Assembly (NCBI RefSeq): GCF_004114975.1
Contig: NZ_CP030051.1
Span: forward strand, 2,666,001 to 2,730,000
Source: Bradyrhizobium guangdongense
GTDB lineage: Bacteria; Pseudomonadota; Alphaproteobacteria; Rhizobiales; Xanthobacteraceae
Length of the DNA stretch: 64,000 nucleotides
Direction: 5' to 3'
The notes below the pieces were generated by a model. The model saw only the letters and a list, made by a program, of their open reading frames with translations, searched no databases and had not been told where the DNA came from. The translations under genes were made by a program, and so were the position numbers. This document shows, piece after piece, positions 47,303 to 56,431 of this stretch. The stretch's first letter is position 1; the number at the start of each line of letters is the position of its first letter.

Positions 47303-48721
47303 ATGGATTCCAGTTTAACTGCTTACGCAGCCCTGTTCATTTGGCCCGTCGTGGCCATGTCACTTTACGTGCTTTTTTCACCGTTCCAAGCGACCCTGTG
47401 GACGTTTCTCGGCGCACACCTGTTGCTGCCGGTCGGTACGATGATCAAGGTCGAAATGCTGCCTCAAGTTGATAAAGCGACAGTTCCGATCTTCTGTGCT
47501 CTCGTTGGGTGTCTCATCCGTCAACCTCGAAGGGAGAGGCCGCCGGGCCGCCAAGGAACGCCGTTTGACCTCATCGCTGGTTTCTTGATGGCATCATATG
47601 TTATTGGCGCGGTGACTTCGTCACTCCTTAACAGCGATCCAGTGATCATGGGCGACCGGGTCCTCCCCGGCACGGGCCTTTATGACGGCATATCGGGTGC
47701 GGAAGCCGCAGTCATCGCGCTAGTTCCATTCTTCTTAGGTTGGAGATTTTTTGGATCCGCCTCTGATGCTGCGCACATGATCAAGGGGCTGGTTGTCGCT
47801 GGTTTGCTCTACTCGATCCTGATGTTGGTAGAAATCCGCCTGAGCCCGCAACTGCATTTTTGGGTGTACGGATACTACCCGACCGATTTCCAGCAGGAGA
47901 TTAGGGGCAGTGGATATCGGCCAATGGTTTTTACGGGACATGGCCTGCTGGCCGCAATTTTCCTAATGACGACCGTCGCAGCATCTGCCGCAATGAGCAA
48001 GGCGAGGGTCTCACTTTGGGGCGTCGGCGCCGGCAAGTTCAACGCCTATCTCGGTGCAATCTTGATAATGTGCAAGAGTGCGGGATCCTTGATGTTCGGC
48101 GGTGTTGCCACGGCGCTGATCTGGTTGACCTCGCCTCGAATGCAGGTCCGTGCAGCGGCCCTGCTCGTCACGTTCTCGCTCGGATATCCATTGTTTCGCG
48201 CGTTCGACTTGATTCCAACTAATTTGATAGCTGAGCTGGCGGGCGATCTGAATAACGAGCGGGGGCTTTCGCTCGCAACTCGGTTCAGGAACGAAGATCA
48301 GTTGTTAAGCCGAGCAGCAGAAAGAGAGATGTTTGGATGGGGCAGATATGGACGTAGCAGAGTCTACGATCCAGAATCAGGTCGCGACGTCACACTCGCA
48401 GATGGCAAGTGGGTGCAAACGCTGGGACAGTTTGGGTTGGTTGGATTTCTGTCTGAGTTCGGGCTGCTGAGCCTTGGGATTTATCGAGCGATGCGCGCAA
48501 TAAGGTATTGTCGTGATCGTCGCGAACTAATCTACCTAGCCGCGCTTTCACTTATCGTAGGTCTGAACGTGCTTGATCTTTTGCCAAATTCTACGCTGCG
48601 TCCGTGGACCTGGTTTCTCTGCGGTGTGGTTTTCGCGAGAGGACAGGATTGCGTTGCGCGGGCAGGGGATGTCAGGATTCGTTCCCGCGCGTCAGATGCT
48701 AGAGCGCTCCGGCCAAGTTAG
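47303..48721 (+). CDS. O-antigen ligase/polymerase-like membrane protein (Wzy/WaaL family)
   Basis: About 472 residues with about eleven hydrophobic helices and a large loop before the last helices containing RFRNEDQLLSRAAEREMFGW and LADGKWVQTLGQFGLVGFLS, the arrangement of O-antigen ligase/polymerase (Wzy_C) proteins. It likely polymerises or ligates the repeat unit at the periplasmic face. The ATG at 47303 (MDSSLTAYAALF) is preferred since the first helix follows directly; the frame is open back to 47078. GGGG lies 12 bases upstream, a little far for a ribosome site. Confidence 0.8.
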   Translation: MDSSLTAYAALFIWPVVAMSLYVLFSPFQATLWTFLGAHLLLPVGTMIKVEMLPQVDKATVPIFCALVGCLIRQPRRERPPGRQGTPFDLIAGFLMASYVIGAVTSSLLNSDPVIMGDRVLPGTGLYDGISGAEAAVIALVPFFLGWRFFGSASDAAHMIKGLVVAGLLYSILMLVEIRLSPQLHFWVYGYYPTDFQQEIRGSGYRPMVFTGHGLLAAIFLMTTVAASAAMSKARVSLWGVGAGKFNAYLGAILIMCKSAGSLMFGGVATALIWLTSPRMQVRAAALLVTFSLGYPLFRAFDLIPTNLIAELAGDLNNERGLSLATRFRNEDQLLSRAAEREMFGWGRYGRSRVYDPESGRDVTLADGKWVQTLGQFGLVGFLSEFGLLSLGIYRAMRAIRYCRDRRELIYLAALSLIVGLNVLDLLPNSTLRPWTWFLCGVVFARGQDCVARAGDVRIRSRASDARALRPS

Positions 48722-48869
48722 GCGTCGGCTCTCAGATAGCGATAGCTCCGCGCGCGCTACGTGGGTATCTACTCGGTCCGAGTACGAGATCAAGAAATGT
48801 CTTCACGGTCGGTAGGCTCGCCTTGTCTGTTTGCGTTCATCCTGCTCGACCGCACTCGTGGCTAAAGTG

Positions 48870-50258
48870 ATGTCAGCCAAAGGGAGCGCTGCTTTACCGT
48901 CATTTAAAGCCCGGGTCCTAGGGGCCGGGAGCTGGACTCTGCTAGGGCACTTTCTCAGTTTGGTTTTGCGATTTGTAGGCACCCTGGTTCTTAGCCGCCT
49001 CTTTTACCCGGAAATCTTCGGGCTGTTGTCAATCATTGCGGCCGTACAGATGATCATCACGCTACTGACTGATATTGGGCTCAGGCAGGCCGTCGTTCAG
49101 AGCAAGTATGGCGACGAGTCCTCGTTCCTGAACACTGCTTGGACCGTTCAGGTGCTGAGAGGCTTTGCTATATGGTCAGCAGGTATTTTAATTTCCGGCG
49201 GGCTGTGGCTGGCGAGCAGTTTTGGTCTGCTTGCAAAAGGAGCAGTCTATAATCACCCCGATCTGCCGGTCTATATTGCGGTGGCATCGGCTTCTGCGGC
49301 CCTTCTCGGCTTCCAATCGATGAAGTCTATCACGGCAAGCAGGTTATTACAGCCAAAGCGCTTAGTGTTCATTGACCTAACGGTTCAGGCCGCTGCCCTG
49401 GTCTTCAATATTGCGTTCGGCTGGTTAACTCGATCCATTTGGGCCTATATCGCTGGACTGATCTTTTCTTCGGCTGTGACTGTCTGGCTAACACACGCCT
49501 ACCTTCCAGGATCGCGGGACCGTTTCGGCTGGAATCGCAGCGCTCTCCGCGAACTGCTGCGATTTGGCAGGTGGACTTTTGCGTCTTCGGCGCTCAGCGC
49601 ATTTACAATAAATGGCGACCGCTTGCTCTTGGGTGCATGGGTCGCCGCACCCATAATGGGGTACTATTCGATCGCAGCAAACCTGTGCTCCATCGCCGAA
49701 GGGGCGTCAAATCAGTTATTCGGCAACGTTGCCTTCCCTGCTCTTAGCGAAGCAGCCCGAGATAGCTCGGCACGGCTGAGGCATGTATATATTCGTATGC
49801 GGTGGCTCACCGATCCGGGGCTCCTTTTCATGGCCGGATTTTTGTTCGCCACCGGCGAATTGTTGGTCTCTATTTTGTATGACCCGCGATATGCATCCGC
49901 TGGGTGGATGTTGCGCTATCTCTCATTCGGCTTAGTTTTTTGCCGGTATGGAATTTCACAGAGCGCATTTCTTGCTCTAGGTCGTCCTGATCGGGTATTG
50001 GCGATCAGCTGCGCAAAGCTAATTTCACTGTTCTGCTTTGTCCCGGTCATGTTTTTCAGTTTTGGCCTCGATGGCGCAGTTATAGGCTTCGCGATCCATA
50101 TGCTGCCAGTCTCGATGTTGATCCTTTACTTCAACTGGGAACATCACCTGCACAGCCTCCGTTTGGAGGTGACCGTCCTCGTTGCCTGGAGTGCTGGTTG
50201 GTTGGTCGGCTTGGGAATCGTTGAGCTGCTGTCAACCTGCTGTCGATTGGTCAGATAG
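48870..50258 (+). CDS. Polysaccharide flippase (Wzx-like, MOP superfamily)
   Basis: About 462 residues with 12-14 membrane helices. N-terminal GAGSWTLLGHFLSLVLRFVG and VLSRLFYPEIFGLLSII are typical of polysaccharide exporters of the MOP superfamily. It would flip lipid-linked repeat units to the periplasm for the neighbouring Wzy-like protein. Start chosen at ATG 48870; an in-frame TTG at 48831 is upstream but unlikely. It is followed 13 bases later by a glycosyltransferase gene on the same strand. Confidence 0.86.
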   Translation: MSAKGSAALPSFKARVLGAGSWTLLGHFLSLVLRFVGTLVLSRLFYPEIFGLLSIIAAVQMIITLLTDIGLRQAVVQSKYGDESSFLNTAWTVQVLRGFAIWSAGILISGGLWLASSFGLLAKGAVYNHPDLPVYIAVASASAALLGFQSMKSITASRLLQPKRLVFIDLTVQAAALVFNIAFGWLTRSIWAYIAGLIFSSAVTVWLTHAYLPGSRDRFGWNRSALRELLRFGRWTFASSALSAFTINGDRLLLGAWVAAPIMGYYSIAANLCSIAEGASNQLFGNVAFPALSEAARDSSARLRHVYIRMRWLTDPGLLFMAGFLFATGELLVSILYDPRYASAGWMLRYLSFGLVFCRYGISQSAFLALGRPDRVLAISCAKLISLFCFVPVMFFSFGLDGAVIGFAIHMLPVSMLILYFNWEHHLHSLRLEVTVLVAWSAGWLVGLGIVELLSTCCRLVR

Positions 50259-50271
50259 TAGAGAGAGGGCC

Positions 50272-51576
50272 GTGCTGAAGATCGGAGCAAATCAACCAGG
50301 AACGCCGCGCCTTCGGGTGCTGCTCATCGCCGAGGCGGCGAATCCCGAGTGGACCAGTGTTCCTCTGATCGGGTGGAATCTTTCGAGAGCACTTTCGAAG
50401 TATGTCGATACCCATATCGTCACCCAAGTCCGAAATAGGGATGCGCTATTGCGCCATGGTCTAACCGAGGGCGTGCACTTCACGGCAATAGATAGTGAGC
50501 GTATCGCTTCGCCTCTTACAAAAATAGCAGAGAGGCTGCGTGGCGGCGATGGTAAAGGCTGGACCATGATCTCGGCCTTCTCCGCCCTTTCTTATTATTC
50601 CTTTGAGCGTAAGCTATGGGAGAAATTTCGGGATAGGCTGGCCTCGCGTGAGTTCGACGTTGTCCACCGAATAACCCCGCTCAGCCCTACGAACGCCAGC
50701 CTAATCGCCAAGCATCTGGCGCGCCTCAATATCCCGTTTGTGCTTGGCCCCTTGAATGGCGGAGTGCCGTGGCCTCCCGGTTTCAGACGTCGGCAGCACT
50801 CTGAAAAAGAATGGCTCGCCTATGTTAGAGATCTTTACAAGCTGATGCCCGGGTATGCTTCTACCCGAAGGAATAGTTCCGCAATTCTTGTTGGGTCCAG
50901 ATACACTCAAAGTGAGCTACCGGGTTGGGCCGTCAAGTCCTCCACATACCTTCCGGAGAATGGGGTTGATGAAAAGGTATTCCATACTCCCCGATCGCCG
51001 GGAGCTGTGCTTCCACTAACAGCGGTCTTTGTTGGCCGCTTAGTAGCGTACAAAGGAGCCGATATCGCCATTGCTGCCACGTCGCGATTCTTGCGTGCAG
51101 GGCATCTACGATTGCAGATTATTGGGGATGGCCCAGAGCGGGGACGGTTGGAGGAGCAGGTAAGATCCTCAGGTTTAGAAGATAAGGTGAAATTTTGGGG
51201 ATGGCTGACGCAAGCGGAACTCCAGGAGAAGCTTAGAACGTGCGACTTGCTAACCTTTCCCAGTATACGTGAGTTCGGAGGAGGTGTAGTTCTTGAATCG
51301 ATGGCACTTGGAGTTGCGCCGATTGTGGCTGATTACGCAGGGCCATCCGAGTTGGTTGATGAAGACACGGGAATACGAGTGCCTTTCGTAGACGAAGCGA
51401 CTCTGATTCAAGGCTTCGAGCGGGCGATTCAGAGGATTGTCAATGAGCCACAGCTTTTGGATCGACTGGGCGCCGCTGCGAGAGAAAAAGTCCTCACTGA
51501 GTTCACTTGGGACGCGAAAGCAATGAAAATCGTCGAGGTCTACCGTTCTATACTCAGTCGAACTCGAATTGAGTGA
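50272..51576 (+). CDS. Glycosyltransferase family 4
   Basis: About 435 residues. GT-B fold: N-terminal VLLIAEAANPEWTSVPLIGW, middle FVLGPLNGGVPWPPGF and VGSRYTQSELP, C-terminal AVFVGRLVAYKGADIAIAAT, IIGDGPERGRLEEQV and the donor motif FPSIREFGGGVVLESMALGV. A GTG start at 50272 with GAGAGAGG just upstream is preferred; the open frame from 50182 lies inside the flippase gene. It is part of a flippase-glycosyltransferase unit. Confidence 0.87.
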   Translation: MLKIGANQPGTPRLRVLLIAEAANPEWTSVPLIGWNLSRALSKYVDTHIVTQVRNRDALLRHGLTEGVHFTAIDSERIASPLTKIAERLRGGDGKGWTMISAFSALSYYSFERKLWEKFRDRLASREFDVVHRITPLSPTNASLIAKHLARLNIPFVLGPLNGGVPWPPGFRRRQHSEKEWLAYVRDLYKLMPGYASTRRNSSAILVGSRYTQSELPGWAVKSSTYLPENGVDEKVFHTPRSPGAVLPLTAVFVGRLVAYKGADIAIAATSRFLRAGHLRLQIIGDGPERGRLEEQVRSSGLEDKVKFWGWLTQAELQEKLRTCDLLTFPSIREFGGGVVLESMALGVAPIVADYAGPSELVDEDTGIRVPFVDEATLIQGFERAIQRIVNEPQLLDRLGAAAREKVLTEFTWDAKAMKIVEVYRSILSRTRIE

Positions 51577-51850
51577 AAGTGAGCTCTGACGCGCGGGCGT
51601 TCGGGTTCTAAAAGTGGCCCGCCGCACCGGCAAGCCTTAGTTCGCAAGCGATTGGCAAGATATTAGTGCTAAGATTGGGTAGCTTTTTATCTGTTTCGAT
51701 GAGACGTTTACGTTAAATTGGCTTCCTCAGCTGCGGGGTGAAACCGTCAACCAATTTGAAACTCGTGATCTAGGAGGATCGTCGCGCCAAACTGCTGGAC
51801 ATCGGTTCGGCAGTGAACAATGGCGTGGTGAAGGCTTGGAGCAGGGTGTC

Positions 51851-54004
51851 GTGAAGATTTCCAGAAGGCAGTTTCTAGGGTCGGTTTCAGCAACCGGACT
51901 TGTATCCGTCGTTCCGGTGTTGGCCAAGCCCCTATCTCCGACGGGCTCGGGAACGACGACAAGTACTACGACCTCAACGGCATCTCCATCACTTCTGATC
52001 GGGAGCGCGATCGAACCCGGCATTTTCAAGAATTTTGCCCTTACTTTGGTGAGCTTGCAGTCAGGCGCTGGTTACGCTTACCCCGCCATTCTGGATGCTA
52101 ATGGCTACCCGACGGCGACACCGACCCAGAATATTTTTGGTGTAATCAAATTCCCTTCTAACCTCGCGCCATCAACCCAGATGGTACTCAAATGGAGCGG
52201 GACCGGCACTGTTCAGCTCGGCCGCGGAGCGCCTGGTTTTACTCTAGTATCGGGTGGAAGCTTTGTAAGCGGATCGACAGGTTACAATTTAACCGTGGCC
52301 GCCAGCAATCCGCGGGTCGTGTTTACGTTCACGTCATCTACACCCGCTTCGGTTTCTTTTGCTTTCCTCGCTGGAGGAAGATTCTCCGGCATGTCGAACC
52401 TGGTGCTATGTCGGTTGTCTGATGAGGCTGCAGTTGATGCCGCAACCACACCCGAGCAAATGTTTAGCGATGACTATATTGCAACATATGCGGCCTTGGC
52501 ACCTACCATCGTACGGCCGATGGGATGGACAAATCCCAACAGCGGGAACGTCTCCCAGTTGAGATATATTCCTTCTTGGCGGAGTAGCATCAACATCTGC
52601 AGTCAGCACTGGGCTCCTGGAGCTTGGGCTGGAAAAACGATGGGCGTGAATGCGTACACCTGCGCGGCGCAGCCTGACGCGACCGCAGCCTACGTCGACG
52701 GAGAGATGATCCACGTCCAGTTTGGACAGGCAAATACAGCGACAAACGTGACGATTAACTCGGGCGGAAGGGGCGCCGTGCCGATCTTAGTCGGTAGCGG
52801 TGGATATGCCGGTTTGCCAGTTCCCGTCGGAAAGATCATCGCGAACAGCCTAGCGACACTAACTTACGATCGTGTTTTAAAAGCCTTCATGTGGCAGCCG
52901 GACGGCCAGACGGCGTGCATCCCATACGAAATTCAGATTGCTTTCGCAAATCGCTTGGGCATGAACTATTGGTGCAATCTTCCAGCATATATTGACGACG
53001 CCTCGACGAATGCGATAGCCGGGTTGGTGCGCGACCATCTTCATACGGGTGCGACCGCTTACTTTGAATATGGCAATGAGATCTGGAACAACGGGTTTCC
53101 GGCAACACGGTGGGCTGCGGCTAAGGGCGCGGCACTAGGCTTCCCGACGGACAACAACCGCCAAATCTACGGATGGTACGGTTTGCGTACTCGTCAGATC
53201 ATGGGCCTAGTGACTTCGACGTGGGCGCCTCGTTCAATGGGCCAATTGAAACGAGTTATGGCATTCCAGGCCTTTGGGCCCCCTCAAGCGACCAGCATTT
53301 ACCGATTCCAAGGTGCTGATCTAACTAGAACCAATGCTCAATACGCTGTAAGTGGGTATCCGAGCTATAATGCTGCTCCAAACCGCCCAATTGACTATTG
53401 CGACGTTCTGTCATACGCGACCTACTATTCTGGCGCGCAATGTACAAACTTCGATGCCAATTACATAGCGAATGGCGCTGCGGGGATCGCGGGTCTGTTG
53501 GCGGCCGCTGACGCATATGCGAGCGCCGTGCCGACCAGCATGGCATCGGCGCTTGCATTCATCGACAACGATATTCGCGCGGGAACGCTCAGCACCGGGG
53601 CGGCAGGGGCTCAAACGCTGCTGGCGCTCTATAGCGGCGCACGGGGAGTTGGAATTTATCCCACTTGGGAGGCTCTGGCTGCCACGCTCAACAAGGTCGT
53701 AGAATGTTACGAGGGTGGATGCGAGAGCTGGTATCCATCAACTCAGACCTGCACCGCATTAGGCATCTCGTTAGCTTACGGGGGACCGACCGGGAAGATC
53801 GCGAACTTGCTGAACGGCTACAAATTGAGCTCTGCCTTCGGCACCCTGGTGCAAACTCAGATGGCTCAATTTATGTCACAGGCCCATTCGAGGACTCCCG
53901 CGTGGCTGCTTATTCCCGGTATAAACCAATGGGCTTTGAGCACCGGCGACAACTATGCGCCAAAATACGCATCATGGGCGAGTTTGGTGGCCAAGCGATA
54001 TTGA
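51851..54004 (+). CDS. Tat-exported glycoside hydrolase-like protein (718 residues)
   Basis: The N-terminus is a twin-arginine signal (ISRRQFLGSVSATGLVSVVP), followed by a Thr/Ser-rich linker and a beta-rich module (about 50-190). A long domain with the clan-A-type motif FEYGNEIWNN comes next, in which Asn-Glu would be the acid/base pair. Related proteins of this type are annotated as cellulase- or cellulose-binding-like, but the exact GH family is not assigned here. It is probably exported folded to the periplasm or surface and trims or cleaves the polymer made by this cluster. The GTG at 51851 has GGAG upstream; a TTG at 51836 is possible. Confidence 0.72.
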   Translation: MKISRRQFLGSVSATGLVSVVPVLAKPLSPTGSGTTTSTTTSTASPSLLIGSAIEPGIFKNFALTLVSLQSGAGYAYPAILDANGYPTATPTQNIFGVIKFPSNLAPSTQMVLKWSGTGTVQLGRGAPGFTLVSGGSFVSGSTGYNLTVAASNPRVVFTFTSSTPASVSFAFLAGGRFSGMSNLVLCRLSDEAAVDAATTPEQMFSDDYIATYAALAPTIVRPMGWTNPNSGNVSQLRYIPSWRSSINICSQHWAPGAWAGKTMGVNAYTCAAQPDATAAYVDGEMIHVQFGQANTATNVTINSGGRGAVPILVGSGGYAGLPVPVGKIIANSLATLTYDRVLKAFMWQPDGQTACIPYEIQIAFANRLGMNYWCNLPAYIDDASTNAIAGLVRDHLHTGATAYFEYGNEIWNNGFPATRWAAAKGAALGFPTDNNRQIYGWYGLRTRQIMGLVTSTWAPRSMGQLKRVMAFQAFGPPQATSIYRFQGADLTRTNAQYAVSGYPSYNAAPNRPIDYCDVLSYATYYSGAQCTNFDANYIANGAAGIAGLLAAADAYASAVPTSMASALAFIDNDIRAGTLSTGAAGAQTLLALYSGARGVGIYPTWEALAATLNKVVECYEGGCESWYPSTQTCTALGISLAYGGPTGKIANLLNGYKLSSAFGTLVQTQMAQFMSQAHSRTPAWLLIPGINQWALSTGDNYAPKYASWASLVAKRY

Positions 54005-54155
54005 TATAGGTCGCCGCACCCCTGCCGAGCCTAAGAAGAATTTGTAATCTTCCGAGTATCGATTTTTGCACATATCGACTACTTGCGTGAAGCCTGCCCC
54101 GCAGATAATGATGTCTGTATTCCAACGTATCTTCTTTGTGTGACGGGACCTGCCA

Positions 54156-54368
54156 ATGTTTCCTTCACGTGGGAGGTGGCGCGTTCAACGGCTCACGCGA
54201 CGTGAATTCGGCTGCACTCTCCTAAAAGTCGCTGGTTATCCAGTATTTGGATCCTTAATAGCCGGGCTCCTTCGAGCAGAGGATTCGCGCGAAGATTATG
54301 TAGTCGTGAACGGGTGGATCCTAACAAAAAAGGACGTCCGCTTTCATCAGAAACGTCGCTTGTTATGA
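54156..54368 (+). CDS. 70-residue Tat-signal protein, probable partner of the GMC oxidoreductase
   Basis: The small protein opens with a basic region and a twin-arginine motif followed by a hydrophobic stretch (LTRREFGCTLLKVAGYPVFG, then SLIAGLL), leaving a mature part of about 30 residues (EDYVVVNGWILTKKDVRFHQ). Its stop overlaps the next gene's start at ATGA (54365), so translation is coupled. By analogy with three-subunit GMC dehydrogenases, whose small subunit carries the Tat signal and takes the flavoprotein across with it, it may be a minimal escort subunit. This is inference; no family is recognised. Confidence 0.6.
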   Translation: MFPSRGRWRVQRLTRREFGCTLLKVAGYPVFGSLIAGLLRAEDSREDYVVVNGWILTKKDVRFHQKRRLL

Positions 54369-55840
54369 TCTTTGATTTCAGTGAGAATTCATCGAGAGTA
54401 GAGGCCCGCGGGCGATACGACGTTTGCATTTGCGGCACAGGGCCGGCCGGCATCACCGCAGCACTGCGATTGGCTGCGCGGAACAAGCGTGTTCTTCTAC
54501 TAGAGGGTGGAGACCTCTCCTACACGGACAGATCTCAAGACCTGTATCAAGGAAAAAGCGTCGGCCGACAATATTGGCACGTCCAAAGTGGTCGTTTGCG
54601 ATATTTCGGCGGTACGTCCAACCATTGGACAGGCAGGTGCGGATTATTTGATGCGATCGATTTTGAACGGCGTGGCTATTTCGGTTTGCCAGGGTGGCCC
54701 ATTTCCAGAAGCGAGGTCTTAGCTCGACTCGCGGAGGCCAAGGAAATTCTCGATGTGGGAGGAAAGGATCTAGACCCGCATTACGATCCTGAATTTAACT
54801 CGAGTATCTTTGCTCAGAGCGGATTCGCTTTAAGTCCACCCACGAGGTTTGCGGAAAAGTACGCATCCGATTTGAAGTCTTCCGATCGAATTGATTTGTT
54901 CTATAATGCCAATTTGGTTGATATCCGGCTCGGTGATAATCGAACTTCGATTGAAAGTTTTTCGATTCGAAGCTTTGGCGGAAAAGAGGCTAGGATTTCT
55001 GCATCTTGTTATGTCTTGGCGCTTGGTGCGATCGAGAACGCGCGGCTTCTTTTACATTCAAACAAGCAGGAGCCTGACGGAATCGGCAATCGCAACGGAA
55101 TGGTTGGTCGTTGCTTCATGGAGCATCTCAATGTTTCTGTTGGCCGCTTCTTGGTGACCGATCCAAGTTTTTGGGGCAAGGATTGGGCGATCGTGCCGAC
55201 AGCTGACACGATACGAAAGGAAAACATTGGAAACGGGATTCTGCATTTCGAGCCCAATTCGTCACCGCAAAGTTCTGGGCGCTTACGCGTCTTGAAGCAA
55301 TTCTTGCGTGAAACGAGCTGCGGAATTCCGAGTCTGGCCAAGGTTGCAAGGGCGGTCATCGATTATGATTGCCCTGGTGACGGGCTGATTACCACACTGA
55401 TTGAACAAACGCCCAATCTCGCCAGTCGAGTTAGCTTGGGCGGCGATCTGGACGAATTCGGGATGCGTAAGGTTCGGCTCGACTGGGAGTTCAGAGAGGA
55501 GGATTTGCGTACTATCCGTACTCTTGCGATAAAAGCATCGCAGGAAATGGCGCGACTCGATCGTGCTCGCGTTCAGCTAGCTGCGTTTATCTTAGATCCG
55601 AAGCTCGAAATCGAAATCGGGGGCCATGCCCATCAGATGGGGACCACGCGTATGGCCTCTGCCCCCGAATTTGGCGTTGTAGATGAAAACTGCAGAGTTC
55701 ATGGGATCGATAACTTGTACATCGCAGGTAGTTCCGTCTTTCCTACCGGCGGCGGAACAAACCCCACCTTGACGGTCGTTCTCTTGGCGCTCCGACTTGC
55801 AGACCACCTTGCGACAGTTGAGGCGCCGAGTAGAATGTGA
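54365..55840 (+). CDS. GMC-family flavoprotein oxidoreductase
   Basis: A 491-residue protein. The FAD-binding Rossmann motif is at about 20-45 (YDVCICGTGPAGITAALRLA, then VLLLEGG). FGGTSNHWTGRC fits the flavin region of gluconate/fructose dehydrogenase-type GMC proteins. The C-terminal GMC domain has GGHAHQMGTTRM with the catalytic His and ends IAGSSVFPTGGGTNPTLTVV. It oxidises an alcohol group, probably of a sugar, using FAD. It has no signal of its own; the coupled Tat protein may export it. The ATG at 54365 is chosen for the 4-base overlap; GTG at 54314 is the alternative. No cytochrome subunit gene is nearby. Confidence 0.87.
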   Translation: MIFDFSENSSRVEARGRYDVCICGTGPAGITAALRLAARNKRVLLLEGGDLSYTDRSQDLYQGKSVGRQYWHVQSGRLRYFGGTSNHWTGRCGLFDAIDFERRGYFGLPGWPISRSEVLARLAEAKEILDVGGKDLDPHYDPEFNSSIFAQSGFALSPPTRFAEKYASDLKSSDRIDLFYNANLVDIRLGDNRTSIESFSIRSFGGKEARISASCYVLALGAIENARLLLHSNKQEPDGIGNRNGMVGRCFMEHLNVSVGRFLVTDPSFWGKDWAIVPTADTIRKENIGNGILHFEPNSSPQSSGRLRVLKQFLRETSCGIPSLAKVARAVIDYDCPGDGLITTLIEQTPNLASRVSLGGDLDEFGMRKVRLDWEFREEDLRTIRTLAIKASQEMARLDRARVQLAAFILDPKLEIEIGGHAHQMGTTRMASAPEFGVVDENCRVHGIDNLYIAGSSVFPTGGGTNPTLTVVLLALRLADHLATVEAPSRM

Positions 55841-55922
55841 TTCTTGAGCGGTGCGGTTTGTCTTTGTTCGTGGCAGACTAACAGTCCGAGTTCGGCCGCT
55901 ATTTGGCAATCAAAAACAGCCG

Positions 55923-56387
55923 CTAGCTCTTAGGAGGCCAAGTAGTAACCACTGCGTTGGCCGAAATCTCTGAATGAGCCGGTACGATAACGGGGCCGAG
56001 CACTTTGGCGCCGGCACCCACGTCCACGTGCCCCTCCAGAACCGGCACACCGCCACCGCGGCGCGTTCCGAGTGTCACCTGCTGAAACAGGAGGCAATTG
56101 ACACCTATCACTGCGTCGGGATGAATCACGATCCCGTTGGGATGGGGCATCAAAAGTCCGCCTCCGATATTGCATGTTAAGGGGATATCCGCGCCTGTAA
56201 CAACGCTCCAGAAGCGGTGCTCGAGAGCGCAGAGCCGTCGTTGCAATCTCGAGAAGACGTCGGATCTTTGCTCTTGCTTCTGGTAGCGGCGAATCGTTTT
56301 CAAAAGCTGTTTGCTCGGTTGCCAGAAAGCCGTAACTTTCTCGCGAGACCAATCCGGAATGGTTGCGCTTATATCAGATGTCGTCAA
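55923..56387 (-). CDS. Serine acetyltransferase-like hexapeptide-repeat acyltransferase
   Basis: A 154-residue left-handed beta-helix enzyme. The repeat region (GGGLLMPHPNGIVIHPDAVI, GVNCLLFQQVTLGTRRGGG, then VDVGAGAKVLGPVIVPAHSE) has the conserved His and Gly pattern of the CysE-like branch. Short members in glycan clusters acetylate sugars rather than serine, which is more likely here. It lies in a minus-strand group with an acyltransferase-3 and glycosyltransferases. Confidence 0.8.
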   Translation of the reverse strand: MTTSDISATIPDWSREKVTAFWQPSKQLLKTIRRYQKQEQRSDVFSRLQRRLCALEHRFWSVVTGADIPLTCNIGGGLLMPHPNGIVIHPDAVIGVNCLLFQQVTLGTRRGGGVPVLEGHVDVGAGAKVLGPVIVPAHSEISANAVVTTWPPKS

Positions 56388-56431
56388 TCGAATAGCCTAT
56401 GTGGATTAGTGAATTCATATTCGGCACGAGC

